This document shows, in pieces, positions 51,961 to 61,140 of a stretch of 64,000 bases of DNA (positions within the stretch are counted from its first letter, which is position 1; every line of letters begins with the position of its first letter). The DNA is from Candidatus Hebobacterum abditum (GTDB lineage Bacteria; Armatimonadota; Hebobacteria; Hebobacterales; Hebobacteraceae). The notes beneath the pieces were generated by a model. The model did no database searches. It had not been told where the DNA came from and was given only the letters and a program-made list of their open reading frames with translations. The stretch covers positions 62,001-126,000 of the forward strand of contig JALGXW010000012.1 in assembly GCA_029821875.1 (NCBI GenBank), written 5' to 3'. Both the position numbers and the translations under genes were made by a program.

Positions 51961-53562
51961 CTAGTCTTCGACCTTCGGTTCCGGCGCCAGCTCAACCTGC
52001 TCAGAGGCAGTGGGCAGGTGGGCGAACACTTTCCTCAGGTCCTCTCCCCGAGCCTTCGCGCGGAACCACATGATGGCGAAGATGAGGGCGCCCACGCCCA
52101 TCACTCCGAGCCAGAACTTGGAGGCGCTCTCGATGGGCCAGAACTGTATCTTGAACAGCGGGAGCAGGAAGGCTATCGCAAGGCAGGCCACGATGATCTG
52201 CGCGGCGCGAGATCGCATGAAGCGGACCTCACGGCAGATGGTGGGGTTGCACCTCGGCAGCGAGATCACACTGACTGCGATGAGCATATAGGTGAAGATG
52301 AGCGCGATGTTGACGGTGACGACTCCTGTGAAGTAGCCCTCCTCTATGTTGCAGAGGATGACCCAGAGCGTCGACACAAGTGCGCACACGGTGAGCGCCC
52401 AGTGGGGAGTGCGGAATCTCTGGTTGATGGACGCCAGTCCTCGCGGAAACACGCCGTCGCGCGCCCAGGCGAAGAACAGACGCGATGTCGCCATGAGCAT
52501 GGGCGGTATGTCGTTGGCCAGCGCCAGCGCGGCCATCAGCCCTACGAAGGAGGCCAGGACCGGAGGCATGAGCACACCGATGAGGAGAGGGACGGATATG
52601 TCGGTCGCCGCCTCGTTCGTGAGCGCCGCGATGTACTTCCAGGGGATGGCGTGATAGACAGCCCAGCTGAACAGCACGTAGTAGGCACAGATCACGCTGG
52701 TCGCAATCAGGAAGCCCAGCGGCAGAGACCGGTGAGGGTCCTTAGTCTCCCCTCCAGCCTGAGATATGCTCGCGAATCCTATGTAGGCGAAGAAGAGAAA
52801 CGCGGCGGCGGCCAACAGCTCGCCCGCGCCGCCCACCGGCGCCGCCGCGGTGCTCTCGATCTGGGACAGGGACTTACCTGCCAGGCTGGTCTGCGCCATG
52901 ACGCCCGCCAGTGGGCTGTCGGGTTGCGCAGCAAGCGCGGCCGCGAAGCTCTGTGGATCGTTGGAGAAGCCGACGAAGATCACGCACGTGCCGCCCAGGA
53001 GCATGAGGAACATCAGCACCACGACGGTCGTTCCGTACGTCCTGACCCCAAGCACGTTGATGAGCCAGAAGAGCCAGATCATTGCCAGCGGCACCACGAG
53101 CTTGGCAGCGTCTGAGCTGAGGAACGCGTAGACAGGCCCCAACTCCACATATGGATCGAGGTACCCTATGCCGCTCTGGAGCAGCGCGACATCGACGTAG
53201 GCGATGACGCCTATCACTGAGGCCAGACCGAACCACTTGGAGAAGGTGGCCATGAACCCGAGGAACGGGTTGAGCGCCCGGGAGACGTAGATGTACCCGC
53301 CGCCGGCCCGGGGCATGGCAGAGGCCAGGACGGCATAGCACAGCGCGGTGAAAATCGCTGGAAAGACTCCCACGACAAACGCGAGCGGCACGTACGGTCC
53401 GATGCCCGGGACATCCTTCTGTACCCCAACGCTTATCACGTTGATTCCAGCGCCTATCACGTTGCAGACGGCCGTGGCGACCAGCGCGAGCAGTCCTAGC
53501 TCCCTTACTAAGGTAATGCCTTTCCCGGTAGTTGGCTGGGTCGACCGTGCCTCAGGGCTCAT
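51961..53562 (-). CDS. APC-family amino acid permease
   Basis: 533 residues, about 12-14 membrane helices. The helix-1 motif TAVCNVIGAGINVISVGVQ and PRAGGGYIYVSRALNPFLGF are typical of the APC superfamily. A later FFAYIGFASISQAGGETKDP is the helix-6/7 signature. It imports or exchanges an amino acid or amine. Of two ATGs, the one at 53562 has AGAGGA 6 nt upstream. It lies 49 nt after the homocysteine S-methyltransferase gene, so methionine, homocysteine or S-methylmethionine is a plausible substrate (inference). Confidence 0.88.
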   Translation of the reverse strand: MSPEARSTQPTTGKGITLVRELGLLALVATAVCNVIGAGINVISVGVQKDVPGIGPYVPLAFVVGVFPAIFTALCYAVLASAMPRAGGGYIYVSRALNPFLGFMATFSKWFGLASVIGVIAYVDVALLQSGIGYLDPYVELGPVYAFLSSDAAKLVVPLAMIWLFWLINVLGVRTYGTTVVVLMFLMLLGGTCVIFVGFSNDPQSFAAALAAQPDSPLAGVMAQTSLAGKSLSQIESTAAAPVGGAGELLAAAAFLFFAYIGFASISQAGGETKDPHRSLPLGFLIATSVICAYYVLFSWAVYHAIPWKYIAALTNEAATDISVPLLIGVLMPPVLASFVGLMAALALANDIPPMLMATSRLFFAWARDGVFPRGLASINQRFRTPHWALTVCALVSTLWVILCNIEEGYFTGVVTVNIALIFTYMLIAVSVISLPRCNPTICREVRFMRSRAAQIIVACLAIAFLLPLFKIQFWPIESASKFWLGVMGVGALIFAIMWFRAKARGEDLRKVFAHLPTASEQVELAPEPKVED

Positions 53563-53611
53563 GCGCATTCCTCTTCGCGATAGATGGGCACTCGGGTTTC
53601 ATCACATGCAG

Positions 53612-54499
53612 TCAGGTTCCCCGCAGCCGCGCGGCGATGGCGGCGATGTGCTCGGGAGTGGACCCACAGCACCCGCCGATGATCGCGACGCCTAGTTCGC
53701 GGAACCTCTCGGCGGCGTCCGCCATCGCTCCCGGCTCCTCGGGGAACTCGACGCCTGACGGTGTCTGCTGCGGGCGCCCGGCGTTGGGCTGGGCGGTCAG
53801 CGGAAGCGACGTGCTGTCGCCGAACTTCGCAATAATGTCGACCATTTCCGCTGGGGATATGGTGCCGCAGTTCGCGCCGACGGCCACCGCGCCGGCCCCC
53901 GCCAACTGCTCGGCGGCCTGCTGTGGCGTCACCCCAAAAGCCGTCCGCCCCACCGGATCGAATGCCATCGAAGCCACAAGGGGAAGCCCGGTCTCGGCAG
54001 CGGCAGCCATGGCCAGGCGAATCTCCTCGATGGCGGAGAACGTTTCCACGACGAACAGGTCCACACTGCCTTCCGCAAGCGCGGCCGCTTGCTCGGCGAA
54101 GGCCTCCCGCGCGTCGCTCTCTGGGTAGTCGCCGTACGGCTCCAGGATCCTCCCCGTGGGGCCGATGCTGCCGGCCACGAGGATCGCCTCTCCCGCCACT
54201 TCGCGGGCCAGGGCCGCGGCGGCCCTGTTGAGTTCGGCGGTACGGTCGGCCAGACCGTGACGTTCGAGCGCGGCGCGACTGCCCTGGAAGGTGTTCGTCT
54301 CTATCACATCGGAACCGGCGTCGACATAGGCGCCATGGGCCGCGCGGACGCGCTGGGGCTCCTCGACATTGAGCAGTTCAAGCGGCTGCCCGGCCCCGTG
54401 GCCTTCCGCGCTCAACAGGGTCCCCATCGCGCCATCCTTGATGAGGAATGAGTCGCGGAGCCTCTGCCTGAAGTTGTTGATTCTCTCTTGCCTGGACAT
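53612..54499 (-). CDS. Homocysteine S-methyltransferase family protein
   Basis: 295 residues, the length of MmuM/BHMT or of the MetH N-terminal module. The zinc ligands are C211 (GANCG) and C277-C278 (IIGGCCGSTPEHI). DGAMGTLLSAEG, IETNTFQGSRAALERHG and GSIGPTGR are family motifs. It transfers a methyl group to homocysteine from S-methylmethionine, betaine or, with partners, methylfolate-corrinoid. The ATG has GAGGG 4 nt upstream. The promoter is at 54558-54587. It is divergent from the nucleoside phosphorylase. Confidence 0.9.
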   Translation of the reverse strand: MSRQERINNFRQRLRDSFLIKDGAMGTLLSAEGHGAGQPLELLNVEEPQRVRAAHGAYVDAGSDVIETNTFQGSRAALERHGLADRTAELNRAAAALAREVAGEAILVAGSIGPTGRILEPYGDYPESDAREAFAEQAAALAEGSVDLFVVETFSAIEEIRLAMAAAAETGLPLVASMAFDPVGRTAFGVTPQQAAEQLAGAGAVAVGANCGTISPAEMVDIIAKFGDSTSLPLTAQPNAGRPQQTPSGVEFPEEPGAMADAAERFRELGVAIIGGCCGSTPEHIAAIAARLRGT

Positions 54500-54557
54500 T
54501 GCGCCCTCGGTCGAACCAGCCCGATGGTAACGCCTGGATACGGGGGACGATGGCGGG

Positions 54558-54587
54558 ATTCTACCCGACGCCTCTGGAGAGTGTCAA
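54558..54587 (-). promoter_or_regulatory. Promoter of the homocysteine methyltransferase-permease pair
   Basis: On the minus strand: TTGACA (54587-54582), an 18-bp spacer and TAGAAT (54563-54558), close to consensus. The leader would be about 50 nt, too short for a SAM riboswitch. Confidence 0.65.
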
Positions 54588-54664
54588 GCAAGCCCGGAGG
54601 TGCGCGGGCGCCGAGAGCGAAATGTGAAGTCTGCGGCTATCACGTTTCTCCGGGGGGACGACAG

Positions 54665-55435
54665 ATGCAGTTCGGCATCATCGGCGGAACCGGGTTCTAC
54701 GAGTTGGGCGATCCGTCCGACGCGGGGGATCTCACTGTCGAGACACCCTATGGCCCTGTGACAGTGCAGAGACGCTGGATCGGGGAGACCGAAGTCGCAT
54801 TCGTGCCCCGGCACGGACCGGAGCACAGCGTGCCTCCGCACCGTGTCAACTACCGGGCGAACATAGCGGCCCTACGGGACCTGGAGGTGACCAACATCCT
54901 CGCCTCGGCGGCCGTGGGGTCGCTCTCCGACAGAATGCCCCCGGGCTCACTCGCCTTGCTGACCCAGTTCCTGGACTTCACACGCGGCCGTCGTTCTACC
55001 TTCTTCGATGGCGAGGAAGGGGAGGTCGTACACGTCGATGTCAGTGACCCGTACTGCCCGCATCTTCGGGGTGAGTTGGGGAAGGCCGCCGAGCAGCTCG
55101 GCGAAAGGCTCCACGCGGACGCGACGTATGTGTGTGCTGAGGGACCTCGGTTCGAGACACCGGCCGAGATCCGGATGTTCCGGCAGCTGGGCGGCGACGT
55201 AGTGGGGATGACCGGGGTCCCGGAAGTGGCGCTTGCCAGGGAAGCGGGCATCTGCTATGCCTCGGTTGCGATCGTGACCAACTGGGCGGCCGGGGTCTCG
55301 GGCGAGCCGGTGAAGCACGGATCGGTCAGCGAGTTCATGGAATCACAGACGCCTCGGGTTGTCGCGCTCTGCCGAGGAGTGGTCTCTGCCCACGAAGAGA
55401 TCGAGTGCTCCTGTAGGTCGTGGACCCAGCAGTGA
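54665..55435 (+). CDS. MTAP/MTIP-type nucleoside phosphorylase
   Basis: 256 residues. Family motifs are IIGGTGFYELG, FVPRHGPEHSVPPHRVNYRA, the phosphate and ribose segments RGRRSTFF and AEGPRFETPAEIRM, and VGMTGVPEVALARE. The base-recognition segment is TNWAAGVSGEPV with Asn where adenine-specific MTA phosphorylases carry Asp, a pattern associated with 6-oxopurines such as methylthioinosine. I therefore favour S-methyl-5'-thioinosine or 6-oxopurine phosphorylase activity. ATG at 54665 after GGGGGG; dprA overlaps its end by 4 nt. Confidence 0.85.
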   Translation: MQFGIIGGTGFYELGDPSDAGDLTVETPYGPVTVQRRWIGETEVAFVPRHGPEHSVPPHRVNYRANIAALRDLEVTNILASAAVGSLSDRMPPGSLALLTQFLDFTRGRRSTFFDGEEGEVVHVDVSDPYCPHLRGELGKAAEQLGERLHADATYVCAEGPRFETPAEIRMFRQLGGDVVGMTGVPEVALAREAGICYASVAIVTNWAAGVSGEPVKHGSVSEFMESQTPRVVALCRGVVSAHEEIECSCRSWTQQ

Positions 55436-56364
55436 ACGAGCGGGGCAGGGGAGGAGATGCCGTTTGGTGGGCTGCGCTTCAGCAGGTTCCGGGCGTCGGC
55501 GCCGCCGGAATGCTCCGGCTCGCCCGCGTCTTCGGGTCGCCTCGAGATGCAGTTGAGGCCAACATTGAGGAGCTGGCCGCCCGGGGCGGCCTATCAGTTC
55601 GGCAGGCCCAGCAGCTCAAGCAGGCGGGAGCTGGCGAGGCCGCCCTGCGGGCCAAGATTAGAACATGGCGAGACGAAGGCATCGAACTCGTCTCACTGAC
55701 AGACGAGCAGTATCCCCGATCTCTGCTCGACCTGCAATCCCCTCCGCCGTTGCTGTATCTCAGGGGCTCTCTTCACACAGAAGACGGGCGGGGCGCAGCA
55801 ATAGTTGGGACGCGTGGACCTACGCGCGCCGCCGCGGCGGCGGCGCAGAAGTTGGCCAGAGGCCTCGCGGAGCGAGGGCACACAATCGTCAGCGGGCTGG
55901 CTCGGGGCATCGACACTTCGGGCCACCTTGGCGCTCTGGAGGCCGGCCGCGGTCGAACAGTCGCCGTCCTCGGCTGCGGTCTGCGACGTCTCTTCCCCCT
56001 TGAGAACGATGCCCTTGCCCAGGACGTAGCCGAGAGAGGATGTCTTGTCTCCGAAGTGCCACCTGACACTGAGGTACAGAGGGCGCTTCTCGTCGCGAGG
56101 GATCGGATCCAGGCCGCTCTGTCGGCGGCCGTGATCGTCGTGCAGGCGCACGCCGACTGCGGCAGCATCATCACCGCGCGCCATGCAGTTCGGTGCAACA
56201 GGCTGCTGTATGCCATTCGGTGGCCGCAGCGGCCTTTCGCAGAAGGGTGCGAACAGCTTCGATCGATGGGCGCCCGAGTCATACAAGCGGATGCCGACCT
56301 GGACGCGATATGCGCAGAGATCGAGAAGAGCCCTCCTCGACCGTCGCAGCACCCCCTGCTCTAG
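55432..56364 (+). CDS. dprA: DNA processing protein DprA
   Basis: 310 residues. A helical N-terminal segment (about 10-75) with a helix-hairpin-helix-like PGVGAAGMLRLARVFG is followed by the DprA Rossmann domain: AAIVGTRGPT, IVSGLARGIDTSGHLGALEA, AVLGCGL, LVSEVPP, ARDRIQAALSAAVIVVQAHA and CGSIITARHA. Positions usually reading RNRI and SGS are RDRI and CGS here, a mild divergence. DprA loads RecA on incoming single-stranded DNA in transformation. The GTG at 55432 overlaps the phosphorylase TGA (GTGA); a GTG 12 nt earlier is possible. No C-terminal winged helix is seen. Confidence 0.88.
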   Translation: MNERGRGGDAVWWAALQQVPGVGAAGMLRLARVFGSPRDAVEANIEELAARGGLSVRQAQQLKQAGAGEAALRAKIRTWRDEGIELVSLTDEQYPRSLLDLQSPPPLLYLRGSLHTEDGRGAAIVGTRGPTRAAAAAAQKLARGLAERGHTIVSGLARGIDTSGHLGALEAGRGRTVAVLGCGLRRLFPLENDALAQDVAERGCLVSEVPPDTEVQRALLVARDRIQAALSAAVIVVQAHADCGSIITARHAVRCNRLLYAIRWPQRPFAEGCEQLRSMGARVIQADADLDAICAEIEKSPPRPSQHPLL

Positions 56365-58586
56365 CTCTGACTCGCGGCCCGACGCGCGCGGAATCGGGTC
56401 CCGAGCAGAATCAAGACACACACCGCGAGTGAGGCCAGAGACATTGTCCTCCCTACCACGAGGCCTCTCGGACGGTACAAGAACTCGACCGCGTGCTCGC
56501 CGCTCGGAATCGGCGCTCCCATGAGGACCGAATCGACCTCGAATAGGGGCGCTGGCTCGCCGTCGATTCGCGCCGACCAGCCAGGATCCCACCGTTCGTT
56601 CAGGATCACGAGGGCACTACCGTCGGCCCGCGCGCGCACGATGATGTTCTCAGGACGGATCTCTTCGATCTCAAGAATGTCGGCCGACGAGGCCGAAGCA
56701 GACCAGCCCTCCGGGAGACCGCGAGCGATGGCGACGTCGCGGAGCTTGGCCTCCTGCGCGAGGCCAAAGGTTAGCTGAAGGGCCTCGGTCGGCCCTGGGG
56801 CGGCGACGACGGTGCGGGCCACGAACGCGCGTGGGAAGGCGGCCTCATTGAGGTAGACTCTGAATGGCAGGACCTCTGCAGAAGGCAGACCGGGCGCGGG
56901 CATTGGCACGGCAGGCCCGACGACGAAGTGACGGGTGCCGACTAGTGAGTAGAGCTCGAGAGTGTGAGCTTGCGCCACCTCGGCACTGGCGGCGTCGAAG
57001 AACAGTGTGTGCCGCGGATCGACGAAGCCAGCATAGCCACCGGTCGACGCGAGTCCGTACGACTGAGGCACGCTCGCCGGGAGGTAGACGCGTGCCTCGA
57101 GCCACCCATTTGGGTTGCCAGCCCAGCCTTCCTGGGGGGCCCAGTCGGCGTAGATCGTGATTGGTGGCGCGATGAAGGATCGGCCCCACTCCATGTCCTG
57201 CTTCAGCGCCTCGACGACGCGCGGCCGGGCTTCATAGACCTCAGGGGCCGCAACGGGCGCCAGAGTCCTGTCGAACCAGAGGAGGTCAACGGTGCACAGC
57301 AGGGCAACGGCTGCGGCAACTGCAGTCCTCCGGCCTGCACCGACTAGGGGCCGCGATCGCGCCACCACCTGCCAGCCATAGCCGGCAAGGATGGCCGCCG
57401 CGAAGGTGAAGAGGAAGACGTACCGGGCCGGCACACGGAACTCCGAGAACCCAGGCACGAACCGAAGCGCCAGGTAGAGTGGGTTCCCTTTGGCAAGGGC
57501 GAGCACCAGCGCAAGAAGGGCGAAGCCTGCCCACATGCGGCCTCGGCGGTCGGAGCACCCTACGAGCGCGAGCAGGAGCGGTGCCAACCCGATATAGAGC
57601 ACGTACTCCCAGTAGTAGCGCTCGCCCGTGTAGGTGTTGAAGGCCGGCGTCCCCTGCCAGTTCGGCCAGACAAGTCCCGCCAGATGCCTCGGGAGAAGCG
57701 AGAAGGAGGTGACGTATTCGAGAGTGCCCCGTTCTCCGTGTGGGGCCAGAGCGGAGAGTTCTGCGGTGAGAAACAACTGGACCGCCGCCAGTCCTGCCCC
57801 GAGGATGAACACAGCCAAGACAAGCGCGGCCGCTCTCCTGATATGGCCTGGCTCGCCCTTACTCCGGCTGATCAGCATTCGCCAGCCCACCCAGAAGAGG
57901 ACAGTGAGAGAGACGTGAAACAGCGTCTGAGGGTGACCGCACAGCGCGCTGGCTGCCCACGCCGCGGCCGCCAAGACGGCGAGGGCCGGCGAGCGCCGCT
58001 CCCAGGATATCTCCACGGCCAAGAGAACTAGCGGAAGCCAGGCTGCGGCGCACACGAGGCTGACATGGTGGAGATGGGCAAACAGGTAGCCGCTGAATGA
58101 GAGCACAAGCCCTGACAACCAAGCGGCAAATGGCATGAGGCCCATGGCGCGGCAGAGGAAGTACATCGACGCCCCGGCAAGCATGAGATGCGAGATCAGC
58201 AGCCAGTTGACGGCCGCGGGGGAGGGGAGGAGCCACGAGATGAAAAGCGATGGTGGATAGAAGGCAGCGATCTGGCCCTCGGCAGCAATCGGATACCCGC
58301 AGAAGATGTATGGCGACCACAACGGGAGCCGGCCCGCGCGGAGTGACTCATGCATGAATGCCTTTGCCGGCTCGAAGAAGTAGCATATGTCGCTGTGGGC
58401 AAAGAAGCCGCGAAGCGTGGCAGCTCGCCAGAAGAACGCGGCCTGGAGTATCAGCAGTACTGCCGGCGCCAGCATGTCTACATGCCTGGGCGAGGAGAGC
58501 ACCCAACTCCCGCGCGCCGCTTCCGACTGCTCTACAGACCTGGGTCGGGCCATACGACCGTTCTCTTTCTCGCACCCGCCGCTCAC
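56361..58586 (-). CDS. YfhO-family polytopic membrane protein
   Basis: 741 residues, about 12 N-terminal membrane helices, a periplasmic domain (about 450-690) and a last helix (about 700-725). YfhO-type features are FFAHSDICYFFEPAKAFMHE, LPLWSPYIFCGYPIAAEGQ (the GYP...PL region), FSGYLFAHLHHVSLV and the C-terminal VEFLYRPRGLVVGRTMSLAS. YfhO relatives are GT-C-like and act on lipid-linked or polymer glycans. GTG start at 58586; an ATG at 58553 is an alternative. The stop shares CTAG with dprA (56361-56364). Confidence 0.85.
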   Translation of the reverse strand: MSGGCEKENGRMARPRSVEQSEAARGSWVLSSPRHVDMLAPAVLLILQAAFFWRAATLRGFFAHSDICYFFEPAKAFMHESLRAGRLPLWSPYIFCGYPIAAEGQIAAFYPPSLFISWLLPSPAAVNWLLISHLMLAGASMYFLCRAMGLMPFAAWLSGLVLSFSGYLFAHLHHVSLVCAAAWLPLVLLAVEISWERRSPALAVLAAAAWAASALCGHPQTLFHVSLTVLFWVGWRMLISRSKGEPGHIRRAAALVLAVFILGAGLAAVQLFLTAELSALAPHGERGTLEYVTSFSLLPRHLAGLVWPNWQGTPAFNTYTGERYYWEYVLYIGLAPLLLALVGCSDRRGRMWAGFALLALVLALAKGNPLYLALRFVPGFSEFRVPARYVFLFTFAAAILAGYGWQVVARSRPLVGAGRRTAVAAAVALLCTVDLLWFDRTLAPVAAPEVYEARPRVVEALKQDMEWGRSFIAPPITIYADWAPQEGWAGNPNGWLEARVYLPASVPQSYGLASTGGYAGFVDPRHTLFFDAASAEVAQAHTLELYSLVGTRHFVVGPAVPMPAPGLPSAEVLPFRVYLNEAAFPRAFVARTVVAAPGPTEALQLTFGLAQEAKLRDVAIARGLPEGWSASASSADILEIEEIRPENIIVRARADGSALVILNERWDPGWSARIDGEPAPLFEVDSVLMGAPIPSGEHAVEFLYRPRGLVVGRTMSLASLAVCVLILLGTRFRARRAASQS

Positions 58587-58687
58587 AACCTACCTGTTTG
58601 CTCTGGGTTGAGGTGGCGCAAGGGGGGGCGGGGCCGGGGAGCAGAATCGAGTCGCCAGTACCCGAGAAGTGCGGATCAACGTCCGAT

Positions 58688-58707
58688 AATGTATCTTATG
58701 TTACATT
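58688..58707. promoter_or_regulatory. Inverted repeat in an AT-rich patch upstream of the YfhO gene
   Basis: AATGTA (58688-58693), an 8-nt spacer and TACATT (58702-58707), in a patch much richer in A and T than its surroundings, about 100 bp before the YfhO start. This is a possible operator or promoter region; the -35 box is not clear. Confidence 0.35.
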
Positions 58708-58803
58708 TCGCTCCCATCTACGCTATTCTCCAACCGGAGTTCGCGAGATGATGTAAGCCAGTTGGCTGTGTTGTCGGCCGGAGTCTGGGGTGGATGGCAG
58801 CCG

Positions 58804-59589
58804 CTAGCCAGCAGAGGCGGTGTGAGGCGCGGCGAGCGCAACGTAGAAGACGCGGTCGCTATGTGGGGTGGGAGCGGTGTAACGGTACCCTTCGTAGGCG
58901 GTGACGTCCGCGAAGCGTGCGTGGAACAGGAGAGATCTGAGTTCGGCATCAGTGTATGCGCGCTGATGATGGACCGCCTTGATTCTCCCCTTGCCGGGAA
59001 CTCTGAAGTCCATTCGAATGGTGGTGATCCTTGAGTCCGGATCATACCGGCTCTTCCAACGGTAGGTAACGGCAGCATCAGGTCGGCTTTCCTGCGTGAA
59101 CAGCTCGGCTTCGAGTGCGCGCACGGTGTTCACATCGAATATGAAGACACCGCCGGGCCTGAGTGATCTGCGGATGTTCGCAAACGCCTGTTTGGCATCG
59201 TCGGGATTGAGGATGTAATTGAGGCTATCGTAGAGACAGATGGCATGGTCGAACTCAGGAGGTAGATCGAAGTGCGCGAGATCAGACTGAAGGAATCGAA
59301 CGTCGAGCTCGACCTCAGCGGCCTTGCGTTCCGCCTCTGCTATCATCGCGGGCGACACGTCTATGCCGGTGACGCGGCAACCGCGCTGGGCGAACTGGAG
59401 AGCGACTGAGCCCGTCCCAGTAGCCAGGTCGAGCACGTTTGAGCGCCGGCCTATTGGCGTGCCAGCTCGGTGCGCCAACTCGCTGACGTAGTCCGCCCAG
59501 AGTCGGTAGGGGACATTCGCCATGAGGACGTCGTAGAACGGCGCGATTCGCGCGAACTGGTCGTCGTGCATCACACGGGAACGGCGCAT
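58804..59589 (-). CDS. Class I SAM-dependent methyltransferase
   Basis: 261 residues. It opens with the family sequence QFARIAPFYDVLMANVPYRL, then motif I LDLATGTGSVALQFAQRG, motif II TGIDVSPAMI, motif III DHAICLYDSLNYI and LRPGGVFIFDVNT. The C-terminal half is a beta-rich substrate domain with paired W and Y residues (TYRWKSRYDPDS). The substrate is unknown. ATG at 59589, 27 nt after the DAHP synthase stop, so it likely belongs to the rho-nuclease-aroF transcript. Confidence 0.85.
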   Translation of the reverse strand: MRRSRVMHDDQFARIAPFYDVLMANVPYRLWADYVSELAHRAGTPIGRRSNVLDLATGTGSVALQFAQRGCRVTGIDVSPAMIAEAERKAAEVELDVRFLQSDLAHFDLPPEFDHAICLYDSLNYILNPDDAKQAFANIRRSLRPGGVFIFDVNTVRALEAELFTQESRPDAAVTYRWKSRYDPDSRITTIRMDFRVPGKGRIKAVHHQRAYTDAELRSLLFHARFADVTAYEGYRYTAPTPHSDRVFYVALAAPHTASAG

Positions 59590-59616
59590 GACGCGGGTGC
59601 CCTCCCCTACTCCAGC

Positions 59617-60660
59617 CTAGAGTTGCTCATGTGGCGTGGCGACTTGACGCCCGACGGCGATGGCCACCTGGGTCATGGAGTCCATGAGTCTGCGGAACTT
59701 GTCCGGACGCAGCGACTGAGGCCCGTCTGACAGAGCCAGCGCGGGATCGGGATGAACCTCGACCATGACCCCATCGGCGCCTGCGGCGACGGCGCCCAAG
59801 GCGATTGCCGCGACGTATCGCCAGTCGCCGGCCGCGTGGCTGGGATCGGCGATGACGGGCAGGTGGCTGAGTCGCTTGATCACCGGGATCGCGTTGAGGT
59901 CCAGAGTGTATCGTGTGGCGTTTTCGAAGCTGGTGATGCCCCGCTCACATAACACGACATCTGCGTTGCCCTCGAGCATGATGTACTCAGACGCCATCAG
60001 TAGCTCCTGGACACGACATCCTGGATTGCGCTTGAGGATGACAGGCTTTCCGACTCGCCCCACCTCCTGAAGCAGACGGAAGTTCTGCATGTTCCGCGCG
60101 CCGATCTGGATGATATCGACGTGCTCGGCTATCGCTTCGAGGTCGGCCGGGTGCAGCACCTCGGTCACGGTCGGCAGCCCTGTCATGCGCCCTGCCTCGG
60201 CGAGCAGCTCCAGGCCGCTGACCCCAAGGCCCTGGAAGCTGTAAGGAGAGGTCCGCGGTTTGAAGGCGCCGCCGCGGAGCAGATTGGCGCCAGCGTCCTT
60301 CACAGCTCGAGCAGCCTTGAAGATCTGATCCTTGCTCTCGACGCTGCACGGGCCTGCAATGATGGCCAGCTCCTTCCCTCCGATCGACGCCGGGCCGACT
60401 TGGATCTGGCTGGAGTCAGGATGGGTCCGCCGAGAGGCCAGCTTGTAGGGCTCAGATATGAGGGTCACTCGCTCGACGCCGGGGAGGGCTGAGAAGTGGT
60501 CCACAAGCTCCGCCTTCTCTGCATCGACCGCCCCGAGGAGAGCGATCACCTTACGTTCGACCCCCGGGTTGACCCAGGGTCGGAATCCCGCCTTCTCGAC
60601 GGCGGCAATCACTGTCTCGATCTCAGAGTCGGCAGCCCCCGCCTGCATGACTATGACCAT
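59617..60660 (-). CDS. aroF: DAHP synthase, class I-beta with regulatory domain
   Basis: 347 residues. Residues 1-70 form the ferredoxin-like regulatory domain of the Thermotoga type (MVIVMQAGAADSEIETVIAA). The catalytic barrel has IAGPCSVES, GGAFKPRTSPYSFQGLG, QIGARNMQNF, LKRNPGC, CERGITSFE, DPSHAAGDW and VEVHPDPALALSDG. It condenses PEP and erythrose-4-phosphate, the first step of the shikimate pathway. The N-terminal domain usually mediates Tyr or Phe inhibition. The ATG is 12 nt after the bifunctional nuclease stop. Confidence 0.97.
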   Translation of the reverse strand: MVIVMQAGAADSEIETVIAAVEKAGFRPWVNPGVERKVIALLGAVDAEKAELVDHFSALPGVERVTLISEPYKLASRRTHPDSSQIQVGPASIGGKELAIIAGPCSVESKDQIFKAARAVKDAGANLLRGGAFKPRTSPYSFQGLGVSGLELLAEAGRMTGLPTVTEVLHPADLEAIAEHVDIIQIGARNMQNFRLLQEVGRVGKPVILKRNPGCRVQELLMASEYIMLEGNADVVLCERGITSFENATRYTLDLNAIPVIKRLSHLPVIADPSHAAGDWRYVAAIALGAVAAGADGVMVEVHPDPALALSDGPQSLRPDKFRRLMDSMTQVAIAVGRQVATPHEQL

Positions 60661-60672
60661 CGCTTGGGCGCC

Positions 60673-61110
60673 TCAGCTAGGGGAGTCTTCGCTCTCGCCG
60701 ACGAGCAAGTTCTCGCTCACGAAGATCGGCACTTCGGCCCGGAGAGCTAGGGCTATGGCGTCGCCCGGGCGCGCCTCCATGGTGAGAGGGCCGTTAGGGG
60801 AGTTCACATGGAGGGTGGCATGTGTGGATTCGGCGGTCGACTCGTCGACTACCACTCGTTCCAGGCGTCCCGAAAGGCGGTCCAGCAGTCGGAGCGCGAG
60901 ATCGTGGGTGAGCGGCCTGGCAACGAGCTGCTGCTGAAGAGCGATCTGGATCGCCAGCCGCTCGCACGAGCCGATGGGAACTCTCAGCTCGCGGCTGAGC
61001 TTGTCTCGGAGCAGCAGAAAGGGTATGCGGTGTTCCTGATCGCGAGCGATGACCTGCTGCTCGAAGACGTCGACGACCTCGACCTTTACCTCATCTCCTC
61101 CCGCGGCCAC
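60673..61110 (-). CDS. Bifunctional nuclease family protein (DUF151)
   Basis: 145 residues. Conserved DUF151 elements are RDQEHRIPFLL followed by PIGSCERLAI, RPLTHDLALRLLDRL and the ending ARPGDAIALALRAEVPIFVS. Members have DNase/RNase activity in plants; the bacterial role is unknown. GTG start at 61110, since no better start is in frame; it lies 30 nt after the rho stop. Linked to rho and aroF on one strand. Confidence 0.88.
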   Translation of the reverse strand: MAAGGDEVKVEVVDVFEQQVIARDQEHRIPFLLLRDKLSRELRVPIGSCERLAIQIALQQQLVARPLTHDLALRLLDRLSGRLERVVVDESTAESTHATLHVNSPNGPLTMEARPGDAIALALRAEVPIFVSENLLVGESEDSPS

Positions 61111-61140
61111 GGACTCAATCTCCCGCGCGCCGGGGGCGGC

